From Thiocystis violascens (GTDB taxonomy: Bacteria > Pseudomonadota > Gammaproteobacteria > Chromatiales > Chromatiaceae), in contig DYNM01000005.1 of NCBI GenBank assembly GCA_020721065.1, forward strand, positions 62,001 to 126,000: 64,000 bases of DNA, in the 5' to 3' direction. A program made the translations under genes and the position numbers. Below, piece after piece: positions 56,248 through 64,000 of this stretch. Positions within the stretch are counted from its first letter, which is position 1. The number at the start of each line of letters is the position of its first letter. The notes beneath the pieces are model-generated. The model was not told where the DNA came from. It did not search any database and worked only from the letters and a program-made list of their open reading frames with translations.

Positions 56248-57167
56248 TGATGCAACGCCTCCTCAATTTGCGGCTGCTGTTCTATTAACTGTTGCTGCGT
56301 TAATAAAAAGACGCCTTCGCCGCCGCGCTCAAATTCAAGCCAAGTAAAGGGTACGGTGGGTAAACGTGTTTCTAAAGTGGGGGCGGCATTGCCAACTTCG
56401 ACAATTAAAATACCACCGTCAGTGAGATAGTTGGCGGCATTGGCGAGAATACGCAAGATCACATCTAAACCATCTTCACCGCCCAATAATCCCAATGCGG
56501 GTTCATTGCGATATTCGGCCGGCAAGGTGTCCATTTCTGCCCGCGAGACATACGGCGGATTGGAGACGATCACGTCGTAGCGGCGGTCGCTGAGTGCTGC
56601 AAAGAGGTCGGATTCCACCGTTTGCACGCGGTCGGCAAGGTCGTGGCGAACAATGTTGCGGTGCGCAACTTCCAACGCGGCAGGCGAAATGTCAACCAAA
56701 TCAACGTCAACTTCTGGCAAATACACCGCCGCTGCAATGCCGATGCAGCCGCTGCCGGTGCATAAATCGAGAACGCGGGTGATGTTTTCGCTGTCGATCC
56801 AAGGATCAAATCCCGCTTCAACCAGTTCGGCAATCGGTGAACGCGGCACCAGCACCTGCGCATTGACGGCAAATTCCAAGCCGGCAAACCATGCCCGTCC
56901 AGATAAATAAGATGCGGGAATGCGTTCGACGATGCGGCGCTCAATCAGATCGCACACCGCTACCCGTTCGGCAGGCGTGAGGCGGCAATCCCGAAATCCA
57001 TTTGGCAACCCGGGCGCTAAATGCAAGGCACTGAGCACCAAATGCACTGCCTCATCAATGGCGTTATCGGTGCCGTGCCCAAAAAATAATCCGGCAGCGT
57101 TGAAGCGGCTTGCGCCCCAGCGCACAAAATCTTGAATGGTGATTAACCCGTCCGGCTGTTCTGCCAT
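56244..57167 (-). CDS. prmB: Ribosomal protein uL3 glutamine N5-methyltransferase
   Basis: This protein of about 307 residues has an N-terminal helical part (LITIQDFVRWGASRFNAAGL, GTDNAIDEAVHLVLSALHL) and a Rossmann methylase with VLDLCTGSGCIGIAAA and the glutamine-binding NPPYVSRAEMDTLP. The N-terminal signature separates PrmB from PrmC. It methylates the glutamine of ribosomal protein L3. The frame extends to 57245, with possible starts at 57200 and 57245. The 57167 start gives the usual family length. Divergent from tsaC. Confidence 0.93.
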   Translation of the reverse strand: MAEQPDGLITIQDFVRWGASRFNAAGLFFGHGTDNAIDEAVHLVLSALHLAPGLPNGFRDCRLTPAERVAVCDLIERRIVERIPASYLSGRAWFAGLEFAVNAQVLVPRSPIAELVEAGFDPWIDSENITRVLDLCTGSGCIGIAAAVYLPEVDVDLVDISPAALEVAHRNIVRHDLADRVQTVESDLFAALSDRRYDVIVSNPPYVSRAEMDTLPAEYRNEPALGLLGGEDGLDVILRILANAANYLTDGGILIVEVGNAAPTLETRLPTVPFTWLEFERGGEGVFLLTQQQLIEQQPQIEEALHQ

Positions 57168-57361
57168 AGTGATAAAGGTGGTCGCTTGGTCCTGGGCCAT
57201 AAAAGAAAATCGCGGGGTTGACCGCGATAAAGAACGTGTAAGCATACCACCGCCTAGCGGATGTTTTCAGCCCAAACGGTGTTAAAACGCCATTTTTTCC
57301 GCATTAACGCGAATAGAGCGCCCGTTTTGCGGTGCTAACGCGCTCATTTTGAGCAGTTGCC

Positions 57362-57928
57362 ATGTCTTATTACTCTTCACATCGCCTGCGTCTTGCCACC
57401 CGCACCCTGCGACACGGCGGCGTCATCGCTTATCCCACCGAAGCCGTCTATGGATTGGGCTGTGATCCTTGGAATGCTGCCGCAGTGCAACGGCTGCTGG
57501 CGCTCAAACAGCGTTCGGTGCGCAAAGGCTTGATCGTGATTGCCGCCGAGATCGCGCAATTAACGCCTTTCCTGCGCCAGCTTGCGGATGCACACACTGC
57601 CGCAATTCTCGCCAGTTGGCCAGGTCCGCACACTTGGTTATTGCCGGTGCGAGCGACGACGCCACGCTGGTTGACCGGTGACTTTGACACGCTGGCAGTG
57701 CGCGTGACCGCCCATCCGCTGGCAGCCGCCCTGTGTCGTCACTACGGCGGCGCGATTGTCTCCACCAGCGCCAATCGCGCCAGCCAGCATCCCGCCCGCA
57801 GTGCGTTGCAACTCCGGCGGGCGCTGGATCAACAACCGGATTACTGTTTGATTGGTCAGTGCGGCGGAGCGCAGCAGCCGTCAACCATCCGCGATGGGCG
57901 CAGCGGGCAGCTCGTGCGCGGCGCGTGA
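57362..57928 (+). CDS. tsaC: Threonylcarbamoyl-AMP synthase
   Basis: This 188-residue protein of the Sua5/YrdC family has GGVIAYPTEAVYGLGCDPWN, LALKQRSVRKGLIVIA, WPGPHTWLLPV, LAVRVTAHPLAAALC and GGAIVSTSANRASQHPARS. The lysine/arginine pair in KQRSVRKG binds nucleotide. It makes the threonylcarbamoyl-AMP needed for the t6A37 tRNA modification. Length matches TsaC rather than the longer Sua5. The fbp gene follows after 82 nt. Confidence 0.95.
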   Translation: MSYYSSHRLRLATRTLRHGGVIAYPTEAVYGLGCDPWNAAAVQRLLALKQRSVRKGLIVIAAEIAQLTPFLRQLADAHTAAILASWPGPHTWLLPVRATTPRWLTGDFDTLAVRVTAHPLAAALCRHYGGAIVSTSANRASQHPARSALQLRRALDQQPDYCLIGQCGGAQQPSTIRDGRSGQLVRGA

Positions 57929-58010
57929 GTGATGGATTCACTGCGCCAACGGCTATACTGCGTCACACCAAATAACCGCTTTTAGACGTGCTTAATAAGA
58001 CGAGGAACAA

Positions 58011-59024
58011 ATGCACAACGGAACCAGCATCACCCAGTTCATTATCGAAGAACAGCGCCACATGACCGGCGCGACCGGCGATTTCACCTCCTTGCTCAAT
58101 GACGTGGTCACGGCGTGTAAAGTCATCAGCAATCTGGTGAATCACGGCGCACTCGTCGGCGTGCTCGGCAGCGCGGGCAGCGAAAATGTGCAGGGCGAAA
58201 CGCAAAAGAAGATGGATATTCTGTCTAACGATGTGTTTCTGAAATCGAACGAATGGGCGGGACATCTCGCGGCGATGGCATCGGAAGAAATGGATGATAT
58301 TTATCCGATTCCGGCGAAATACCCACGCGGCAAATATCTGTTGACCTTTGATCCGCTTGACGGCTCCTCCAACATGGATGTCAACGTTTCCGTCGGCACC
58401 ATTTTCTCGATTCTGCGCTGCCCGGGCGGTGAACAAGCACCAACCGAGCGCGATTTCCTCCAAGCTGGCACCCAGCAAGTCGCCGCCGGTTATGCGCTCT
58501 ATGGCCCGTCCACGATGATGGTTTTAACCACCGGCAACGGCGTCAACGGTTTTACACTTGACCAAAACATCGGCGAATTCATCCTCACCCATCCCAACAT
58601 GACGATCCCCGCTGATACCCGCGAATTCGCCATCAACGCCTCCAACATGCGTTTTTGGGAGCCGCCAGTGCAGCGGTATGTGCAGGAATGTTTGGATGGT
58701 AAAGACGGCTCGCGGGGCAGTGATTTCAATATGCGCTGGATCGCGTCGATGGTCGCAGAGGTGCATCGCATCCTCACACGCGGCGGAATTTTCATGTATC
58801 CCGTTGATTCTAAAATGAAAGAGAAGGGCGCGGCGGGTAAACTGCGGCTGCTGTACGAAGCCAACCCGATGTCATTTATCGTCGAACAAGCTGGCGGCAG
58901 TTCCATCACCGGCACGCAGCGGATTTTGGATTTGCAACCGGAATCGCTGCATCAGCGCGTCCCGGTCATTCTCGGCTCGAAAAACGAAGTTGAGCGCGTG
59001 TTGAGTTATCACACACAAGATTAA
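58011..59024 (+). CDS. fbp: Class I fructose-1,6-bisphosphatase
   Basis: This 337-residue protein has [34 protein letters not shown] and the metal-site motif [20 protein letters not shown]. Substrate-binding [36 protein letters not shown] and [20 protein letters not shown] follow. It releases phosphate from fructose 1,6-bisphosphate in gluconeogenesis and the Calvin cycle, in line with an autotrophic host. GAGGA precedes the ATG, and a strong terminator follows. No other Calvin-cycle gene is nearby. Confidence 0.97.
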   Translation: MHNGTSITQFIIEEQRHMTGATGDFTSLLNDVVTACKVISNLVNHGALVGVLGSAGSENVQGETQKKMDILSNDVFLKSNEWAGHLAAMASEEMDDIYPIPAKYPRGKYLLTFDPLDGSSNMDVNVSVGTIFSILRCPGGEQAPTERDFLQAGTQQVAAGYALYGPSTMMVLTTGNGVNGFTLDQNIGEFILTHPNMTIPADTREFAINASNMRFWEPPVQRYVQECLDGKDGSRGSDFNMRWIASMVAEVHRILTRGGIFMYPVDSKMKEKGAAGKLRLLYEANPMSFIVEQAGGSSITGTQRILDLQPESLHQRVPVILGSKNEVERVLSYHTQD

Positions 59025-59043
59025 CCGGCACTGCTGGCGCTCG

Positions 59044-59085
59044 AAAAAAAGCCCCAAGCTGAACCGTTCAGCTTGGGGCTTTTTT
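59044..59085. terminator. Rho-independent terminator between fbp and cobJ
   Basis: AAAAAAGCCCCAAGCTGAA, CCG loop, TTCAGCTTGGGGCTTTTTT: perfect stem with tracts on both sides, serving both convergent genes. Its edge meets the cobJ stop. Confidence 0.95.
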
Positions 59086-59876
59086 CATTCTGCTGGATAC
59101 CAGCGCGGCGTGTACACCCAAGTCGCGCCATCCCAGCGCGGAAATTGGCGCGTTTGTGACGAGCCGATAATCACGATGGTGCGCATATCCACCTGTTCTG
59201 GCTCGATTTCCGCCAACGTCGTCACCGTCACCCGCTCGGCAGTGCGCCCCACGTCATGCCCCAAAATCACCGGCGTGGTCGGCGCTCGCTGCTGGCGCAG
59301 CACCTCCAGCGCCTGCGCCAACTGCCAAGGTCGCGCTTTCGAGCTGGGGTTGTACAGCGCAATCACAAAATCAGCCTGCGCTGCTAATTCCAACCGCCGC
59401 ACAATCAACGCCCAAGGTTTGAGATTGTCCGACAGCGAGATCACGCAGAAATCGTGACCGAGCGGCGCACCCACTCGCGCTGCCGTCGCATGAGCCGCCG
59501 AAATCCCCGGCTCAATCGTTAATTCCACCGCGTGCCACGTCGGATCAGTCGCTTGTTCCAACGCCTCCAGCACGGCGGCTGCCATCGCAAACACGCCCGG
59601 ATCACCCGAAGACACCACCACCACGCGCCGTCCCTGCGCTGCGAGTTCCAGCGCCAGCCGCGCCCGCTCCAATTCGCAGCGATTGTCAGAATCCAACAGC
59701 CGCTGCTCGGGGCGAAACGGTCCGGCAAGCGTGACATAAGTCGTATAACCAACGATGTCCTGCGCCAGCTCCAGCGCCAGCTTCACCGCTGGCGTCATCC
59801 ACTCAGTCGCACCCGGACCAAGACCGATCACCGTCAACTGTCCCACTTGCGGCGCAGCACTGATCACGGCTGCCAC
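59085..59876 (-). CDS. cobJ: Precorrin-3B C17-methyltransferase
   Basis: This 263-residue protein of the tetrapyrrole methylase family has [51 protein letters not shown] and [12 protein letters not shown]. The GDPGVFAMA loop and the C-terminal [12 protein letters not shown] fit CobJ/CbiH. It methylates C17 and drives ring contraction in cobalamin synthesis. It overlaps the end of cobI by 13 nt, so the cobH-cobI-cobJ run is tightly packed. Confidence 0.92.
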   Translation of the reverse strand: MAAVISAAPQVGQLTVIGLGPGATEWMTPAVKLALELAQDIVGYTTYVTLAGPFRPEQRLLDSDNRCELERARLALELAAQGRRVVVVSSGDPGVFAMAAAVLEALEQATDPTWHAVELTIEPGISAAHATAARVGAPLGHDFCVISLSDNLKPWALIVRRLELAAQADFVIALYNPSSKARPWQLAQALEVLRQQRAPTTPVILGHDVGRTAERVTVTTLAEIEPEQVDMRTIVIIGSSQTRQFPRWDGATWVYTPRWYPAE

Positions 59877-60601
59877 CGTTCGCCGGGAATCAAAATCATC
59901 GAAAAATACGGCACCTGCTCAGGATCAACTTCCGTCAGCGGCACCGTGCGCTCTTCAGTCATCGTTGCCCGCTCCACATAACGCGCCCGATCTTCCAAAC
60001 CGAGCTTGATAATCACGCGCCGCACTTTCTCGAAATTACTGCCCAATTTCATAATCGCTGCCGCTTCCACCTCCACCAGCCGCTCCGTCAAGGTCGGTTC
60101 TGGCAAGGTGCCAGCGAGCACTTGCAGGCGTTGATCGCGGTACACCAGCGGAGTGCGTAACACGGCGGCGCTGGCGACTACCGAACACACGCCCGGCACA
60201 ACCTCGCTGGTAAACCGCTCGCCCAGCCGGTCATATAAGTACATGAATGAACCGTAAAAAAACGGATCGCCCTCGCACAGCACCGCCACATCGCGCCCGG
60301 CATCAAGATGAGCTGCGACTTGCGCTGCGGCGTCGTCATAAAACGCCTGCATCACGCCTTCGTAATCAAACGGCGGTGGCGGTTTCTTGCCCGTCACCGG
60401 GTACAGCAGCGGGAGTTGCAGTTGTGCGGGGTTGAGATAAGTTTGAACGCTGGTCAGCGCATTGCCGGTTTTACCCGGCGCTGCGTAATACGCCACCACC
60501 GGCGCTGCTCGCAGATACCGCAGCGCCTTGACGGTGATGAGTTCGGGATCGCCCGGGCCGACGCCTAAACCGTATAAACATCCTGTGGTTATGGCGCTCA
60601 A
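59864..60601 (-). CDS. cobI: Precorrin-2 C20-methyltransferase
   Basis: This 245-residue protein starts near [20 protein letters not shown] and contains [40 protein letters not shown] and [18 protein letters not shown], the CobI/CbiL pattern. The frame runs on upstream to 60940 but there overlaps cobH in another frame. No ATG lies at the family start. A TTG at 60601-60599 overlaps the cobH stop (TTGA), so a TTG start coupled to cobH translation is the best reading. It adds the C20 methyl group to precorrin-2. Confidence 0.88.
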   Translation of the reverse strand: MSAITTGCLYGLGVGPGDPELITVKALRYLRAAPVVAYYAAPGKTGNALTSVQTYLNPAQLQLPLLYPVTGKKPPPPFDYEGVMQAFYDDAAAQVAAHLDAGRDVAVLCEGDPFFYGSFMYLYDRLGERFTSEVVPGVCSVVASAAVLRTPLVYRDQRLQVLAGTLPEPTLTERLVEVEAAAIMKLGSNFEKVRRVIIKLGLEDRARYVERATMTEERTVPLTEVDPEQVPYFSMILIPGERWQP

Positions 60602-61224
60602 GCGTGTTCCCGTCCCAGCGCATTCACCGCTGCTGCTGCCATTGCGCTGCCGCCGCGCCGACCGCGCACGGTGAGAAAAGGAATGCCGCGTGAATCCGCC
60701 GCTAATGCCGCTTTGGATTCTGCTGCGCCAACAAATCCAACCGGTAAACCGAGAATCAATGCCGGACGCGGTGCGCCAGCGTCGAGCAGTTCGAGTAAGC
60801 GAAACAGCGCCGTCGGGGCGTTGCCAATCACGACCACTGCGCCAGCAAGATGTTGTTGCCATAATTCCAACGCGGCGGCGCTGCGGGTGGTGCCGAGTTG
60901 TTTTGCCAGTTCGGGCACGCTCGGATCGCTCAAGGTACAAATCACGGCGTTATTGGCAGGTAGCCGCGAGCGGGTGATGCCTTCTGCGACCATCTGGCTG
61001 TCACATAAAATCGCCGCGCCAGCCGCTAATGCTGTGCGTCCGACGGTGCCAGCGTCGGGAGAAAATTGCAGATCGTCCACGATGTCGGGCATTCCGCAGG
61101 AGTGAACAATCCGCACGGCGAGCGGTTCGACATCAGCGGGTAAATGGTCAAGGCGGGTTTCAGCACGAATGATGGCGAAAGAGTGGCGATAAATGTCGTG
61201 TGCATCGCGGTTGTAATCGATCAT
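60598..61224 (-). CDS. cobH: Precorrin-8X methylmutase
   Basis: This 208-residue protein has [39 protein letters not shown] (the conserved histidine that moves the methyl group), [28 protein letters not shown] and [12 protein letters not shown]. CobH shifts the C11 methyl to C12 to form hydrogenobyrinate. It is the first gene of the minus-strand cob run and faces cobL across a 141-nt divergent gap in which no cobalamin riboswitch core was recognised. Confidence 0.94.
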   Translation of the reverse strand: MIDYNRDAHDIYRHSFAIIRAETRLDHLPADVEPLAVRIVHSCGMPDIVDDLQFSPDAGTVGRTALAAGAAILCDSQMVAEGITRSRLPANNAVICTLSDPSVPELAKQLGTTRSAAALELWQQHLAGAVVVIGNAPTALFRLLELLDAGAPRPALILGLPVGFVGAAESKAALAADSRGIPFLTVRGRRGGSAMAAAAVNALGREHA

Positions 61225-61365
61225 GGACGGGTCTCAATCAAGTGAAGGCAGCCGAATAATGAAGAAAACGGCTGAGATTTGAATCAATGCGAGCCAGCGG
61301 CGCTGGATACCGTTGAAAGTATACGGTAGAAAACTATCGGAATTAACGCACCCAGATTGAGCCAG

Positions 61366-62616
61366 ATGATGATGAATTCCTCCGCAATTGATACTCCAGC
61401 GTGGTTGACGGTCGTCGGCATGGGCGCTGACGGCTGGCGCGGCTTGACTGATGACGCTCGCCACGCGCTGACGACCGCAACGCTCATTTTTGGCGGCGAG
61501 CGGCATTTGACGCTGCTGGCGGAGCACTTGCCCACCCGCCCCGGACAACAGCGCCGCGCTTGGTTGTGCCCATTTCAATTGGCAGTTGAGGAGCTGTTGA
61601 CGTATCGCGGGCAGCCAGTGTGCGTGTTGGCGAGCGGCGATCCGCTGTGGTTTGGCGTCGTCGGCACGTTGCTGAATCATTTGCCGCTGCACGAGCTGCG
61701 CATTGTGCCTGCGCCGTCCGCACTGACGTTGGCCGCAGCGCGAATGGGTTGGGCAGTGCAAACGGTGACGGTGATTCCAGCGCACGGGCGACCGCTGGCG
61801 AAGGTCAATCTCCATCTCGCTGCCGGAGCGCGGCTGCTGGTGTTGGCAGCCGATGCGCATACCGCAGCGCAGCTCGCAGCGCAGGTGACGGAGCGCGGGT
61901 TTGGCGCAAGTCGGCTGACGGTGTTGGAAGAATTGGGCGGGAGCGCCGAGCGCCGTGTGGACGGAATCGCCGCGACTTGGGCGCAACCGCCGGGTGCGGC
62001 GTTAAACGTGATCGCGCTGGACTGCGTGGCGGATGCGACGGCGCAGCATTTATCCCGTCGCGCCGGGCTGCCAGATGCGGCTTTTCAACACGACGGGCAA
62101 TTGACCAAACGCGATGTTCGCGCCGTGACGCTGGCGCGATTGGCACCGCAGCCGGGGCAATTGCTGTGGGATGTTGGCGCGGGCTGCGGGTCAATTGGGA
62201 TTGAATGGCTGCGAGCTGCCGACAATTGCCGCGCCATTGCGATTGAAGCCGACGCAGCGCGGCTGGCGCTAATTGCGGCGAATGCGCAGGCGCTCGGCGT
62301 ACCTGAATTGCAAATCGTCGCCGGTCGCGCACCAGAAGCGTTAATTGATTTAACTGCGCCTGATGCAATTTTTATTGGCGGCGGATTAACAACGGCTGGC
62401 GTGTTTGATTTGTGTTGGGCGGCATTAAAAATAGGCGGATGTTTGATTGCAAATGCAGTAACATTACAAACCGAAGCGGAATTAGTGCGCTTGCATGGCG
62501 AATACGGCGGCGAATTAACGCGCTTGTCAATTGCTCACGCCGCGCCGTTGGGAAAATTCACCGGCTGGCGCTCGGCAATGCCAATTACGCTGTATGAAGT
62601 TTGGAAATCGGCGTGA
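61366..62616 (+). CDS. cobL: Precorrin-6Y C5,15-methyltransferase (decarboxylating), CbiE-CbiT fusion
   Basis: This protein of about 416 residues is a two-domain enzyme. Residues 1-205 are the CbiE-type tetrapyrrole methylase (WLTVVGMGADGWRGLTDDA, VLASGDPLWFGVVGTLL, VPAPSALTLAAARMGW). Residues 235-416 are the CbiT-type Rossmann methylase (LTKRDVRAVTLARLAPQPGQ, LWDVGAGCGSIGIEWLRA, DAIFIGGGLTTAGVFDLCW). The fusion methylates C5 and C15 and removes the C12 acetate carboxyl. Three consecutive ATG codons from 61366 are candidates, with a TTG at 61357. Divergent from cobH. Confidence 0.94.
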   Translation: MMMNSSAIDTPAWLTVVGMGADGWRGLTDDARHALTTATLIFGGERHLTLLAEHLPTRPGQQRRAWLCPFQLAVEELLTYRGQPVCVLASGDPLWFGVVGTLLNHLPLHELRIVPAPSALTLAAARMGWAVQTVTVIPAHGRPLAKVNLHLAAGARLLVLAADAHTAAQLAAQVTERGFGASRLTVLEELGGSAERRVDGIAATWAQPPGAALNVIALDCVADATAQHLSRRAGLPDAAFQHDGQLTKRDVRAVTLARLAPQPGQLLWDVGAGCGSIGIEWLRAADNCRAIAIEADAARLALIAANAQALGVPELQIVAGRAPEALIDLTAPDAIFIGGGLTTAGVFDLCWAALKIGGCLIANAVTLQTEAELVRLHGEYGGELTRLSIAHAAPLGKFTGWRSAMPITLYEVWKSA

Positions 62617-62650
62617 TTCTTTTTTCAATATCTAAAGTTCTGATTTTTTG

Positions 62651-62739
62651 ATTGCTGGTCGGGAGTGTGGCAAATACAATACCGGTGCAAATCGGAAATA
62701 ACCACGCGGAACTTTGACCGTCTGACCCTCCCGACCGGC
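62651..62739 (+). ncRNA. C4-antisense-RNA-like structured repeat, copy 1
   Basis: 89 nt from attgctggtcgggag to ctcccgaccggc. The ends pair as GCTGGTCGGGAG/CTCCCGACCGGC, the inside holds ACCGGTGCAAATCGG and GTCTGACC, and the whole is about 80 percent identical to copy 2. Phage C4 RNAs lie upstream of antirepressor (ant/icd) genes in P1-like phages, and here a Rha-family gene follows. Strand and identity are inferred. Confidence 0.5.
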
Positions 62740-62935
62740 ATTTTCATTACAGCTTTTATAGCGCAGATCATTATCCTCTCAATTCAGTTTCTCATCGCCA
62801 TCAGCAATCACACTTGACACCGCAGCAGCATTCGTGTTTTTATTCGCTTTAAGAGGTGTCAGACCCTCTGTTACAGGCGGAAATGCCCCCGACAGACAGG
62901 CAATTTTTAATACCCATCAGTTCTAACTTCTTTGA

Positions 62936-63025
62936 ATTGCTGGTCGGGAGTTTGGTAAATACAACACCGGTGCAAATCGGAAATAACCATACGGTGCCTG
63001 TAGCCGTCTGACCCTCCCGACCGGC
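62936..63025 (+). ncRNA. C4-antisense-RNA-like structured repeat, copy 2
   Basis: 90 nt with the same ends and core as copy 1 (TGCAAATCGGAAATAACCA is shared exactly), ending 38 nt before the rha-like start. The opposite strand is open and reads GRVRRLQAPYGYFRFAPVLY, a peptide seen in Icd/Ash-like phage ORFs. Confidence 0.5.
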
Positions 63026-63063
63026 GTCGTCTTGACGCTAACAGTCAGAAAAGCAGGTGTTTT

Positions 63064-63834
63064 ATGAGTCCCATCGTTCCATCCCTCAGCATGACTTCCC
63101 GTGAGATCGCGGAATTGACTGGCAAGCAACATGCTCATGTCATGCGCGATATCCGCGACATGATCTCCAGCCTAGAATCTGCAAAATTAGCCGATCCAAC
63201 TTTGGATTGGCATTGTAAATTAGAGACTTACATCGACGCACAAGGTAAAGAGCGTAACCAGTATCGCCTTGATCGCAATACCACGATGACCCTCTTAACC
63301 GGCTATCGCGCCGACCTTCGGATGAAGGTGATTGTGCGTTGGCAGGAATTGGAAGCAGCAGTGGCAACACCAACAGCGCCACCTATAAGCGATCCAGTTC
63401 TTGCGGCATTGGTGCATGGTTTGGTTGAAATTGACCGCTTGAAACAACAGCAGGTTTTGATCACGCGCAAAACCGAACAACTTGAATCCCGCGTTGAACA
63501 CGTTGAATTGCAACATCGCAATGGCGTCCCGAAGGGTTATTTATCTCGCTCGCAGGCGCATGTTTTATACGGAATAGGATTGTCAGCAGAAGTATTTCAT
63601 CTTGCTTTACATCGCCTTGAAGTCCCAACCACGCCTTATATTCATCATGCTGAAGATGGCAATGAAGTTGCCACCTATGGTTATCTTGAGAGTGACATTG
63701 CCGCCGCCGTGCAGGTATTTTTGAATGATGCGATTCAAGCCACGCGCTATATGTGTGAATCGCCGTTATTGGAAGGCAAACGCTTTCGTTATAACAAGTC
63801 TACGGTAACGCGCCCGAACCCACCGCAGCAGTAA
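63064..63834 (+). CDS. Rha-family phage regulatory protein (antirepressor-like)
   Basis: This 256-residue protein has an N-terminal Rha domain: SMTSREIAELTGKQHAHVMR, IRDMISSLESAK, ETYIDAQGKERNQYRLDRN and TLLTGYRADLRMKVIVRWQE. A coiled middle (EIDRLKQQQVLITRKTEQLE) and a C-terminal domain without clear family follow. Rha proteins act as phage regulators or antirepressors and can interfere with lysogeny. No other phage gene is seen in the window, so it is either a domesticated remnant or the edge of a prophage beyond 64 kb. AGGTG lies just before the ATG. Confidence 0.88.
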   Translation: MSPIVPSLSMTSREIAELTGKQHAHVMRDIRDMISSLESAKLADPTLDWHCKLETYIDAQGKERNQYRLDRNTTMTLLTGYRADLRMKVIVRWQELEAAVATPTAPPISDPVLAALVHGLVEIDRLKQQQVLITRKTEQLESRVEHVELQHRNGVPKGYLSRSQAHVLYGIGLSAEVFHLALHRLEVPTTPYIHHAEDGNEVATYGYLESDIAAAVQVFLNDAIQATRYMCESPLLEGKRFRYNKSTVTRPNPPQQ

Positions 63835-64000
63835 TTCAATTCGCTGCAATACTTGCGCTGTTATACACTAGCAGCGCAATTTTTTCTCCAGATCAAGTGA
63901 ATAGGAGTTACGCAGTTGCGAACAAGCCATACAATGGTGTTGATAAATAAAGTCGCACGGCACTGCGCACAATCTTATTTTTCGCTTCCATAATGCTTAT
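63835..64000. other. Right window edge, possible 3' end of a minus-strand gene
   Basis: A minus-strand frame is open from the edge to a stop at 63908-63910 and reads MEAKNKIVRSAVRLYLSTPL then YGLFATA. It may be the C-terminus of a gene beyond the window. No family could be recognised from 30 codons. A short inverted repeat (CGCTG/CAGCG) lies at 63849-63878. Confidence 0.25.

Noticed and set aside
61225..61365. Cobalamin riboswitch between cobH and cobL
   Set aside because: The 141-nt gap lacks a recognisable B12-box core and is short for a divergent riboswitch.
62617..64000. A prophage
   Set aside because: Only the Rha-family gene and C4-like repeats are present. No integrase, structural or lysis gene is seen before the window ends.

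Overview
The window reads as chromosome of an anoxygenic phototrophic, sulfur-oxidising gammaproteobacterium, most likely a purple sulfur bacterium of the Chromatiaceae type. The evidence is the magnesium chelatase pair bchI-bchD, a BciB-type 8-vinyl reductase, a cytoplasm-facing molybdenum sulfite dehydrogenase (soeABC) and an anaerobic-type hemN, next to typical gammaproteobacterial housekeeping genes (tig-clpP-clpX-lon, yajQ, mlaDCB, prmB, acnA). No rRNA, tRNA or CRISPR array was seen. Genus-level identity cannot be fixed from this stretch.

Layout. 0-3.6 kb: end of a family 2 glycosyltransferase, a small DUF2892 membrane protein, yajQ, a DsbC-like isomerase, a PP2C phosphatase and a PilZ protein. 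3.7-9.8 kb: bchD-bchI (minus) and bciB (plus), separated by a decaying IS607-family element (broken tnpA, long tnpB with an omega-RNA-like 3' end). 9.9-21.6 kb: a defence island split by the housekeeping gene acnA. It holds a PD-(D/E)XK nuclease coupled to a circularly permuted C5-cytosine methyltransferase, an amino-methyltransferase fused to an Mrr-like nuclease domain, a GmrSD-like DUF262/DUF1524 protein and an MmeI-type restriction-modification enzyme frameshifted by a 19-bp tandem duplication. 21.6-28 kb: a secreted hydrolase-like protein and soeABC. 28.3-32.4 kb: a Gld-type ABC-2 transporter cluster. 32.5-36.7 kb: mutM, mlaDCB and a chemoreceptor. 36.9-43.1 kb: a 1630-residue hybrid histidine kinase and a REC-EAL response regulator. 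43.2-48.2 kb: modD, a DUF2202 protein behind a sigma-54-like promoter, an O-antigen-ligase-like protein and a TRAP permease. 48.4-54.3 kb: lon, clpX, clpP, tig. 54.5-59 kb: hemN, a small unknown, prmB, tsaC, fbp. 59-62.6 kb: cobJ, cobI, cobH and divergent cobL. 62.6-64 kb: two copies of a ~90-nt structured repeat resembling phage C4 antisense RNA, then a Rha-family phage regulator.

Functional links. BchI/D and BciB serve bacteriochlorophyll synthesis. HemN supplies the shared porphyrin precursor without oxygen and the cob genes draw on the same tetrapyrrole pool. SoeABC would feed electrons from sulfite into the quinone pool, and ModD may relate to its molybdenum supply. Fbp fits autotrophic carbon metabolism. 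A family of intergenic palindromes built on AGTTGTCAGT/ACTGACAACT recurs at five places and is not explained by any gene.

Most noteworthy: the circularly permuted methyltransferase with its nuclease, the reversible-looking 19-bp inactivation of the MmeI-like enzyme in an operon with a GmrSD-like nuclease, the zinc-ribbon-less TnpB, the tandem C4-like RNAs before Rha, a Cys/His-rich insertion in a receiver domain, and the new repeat family.
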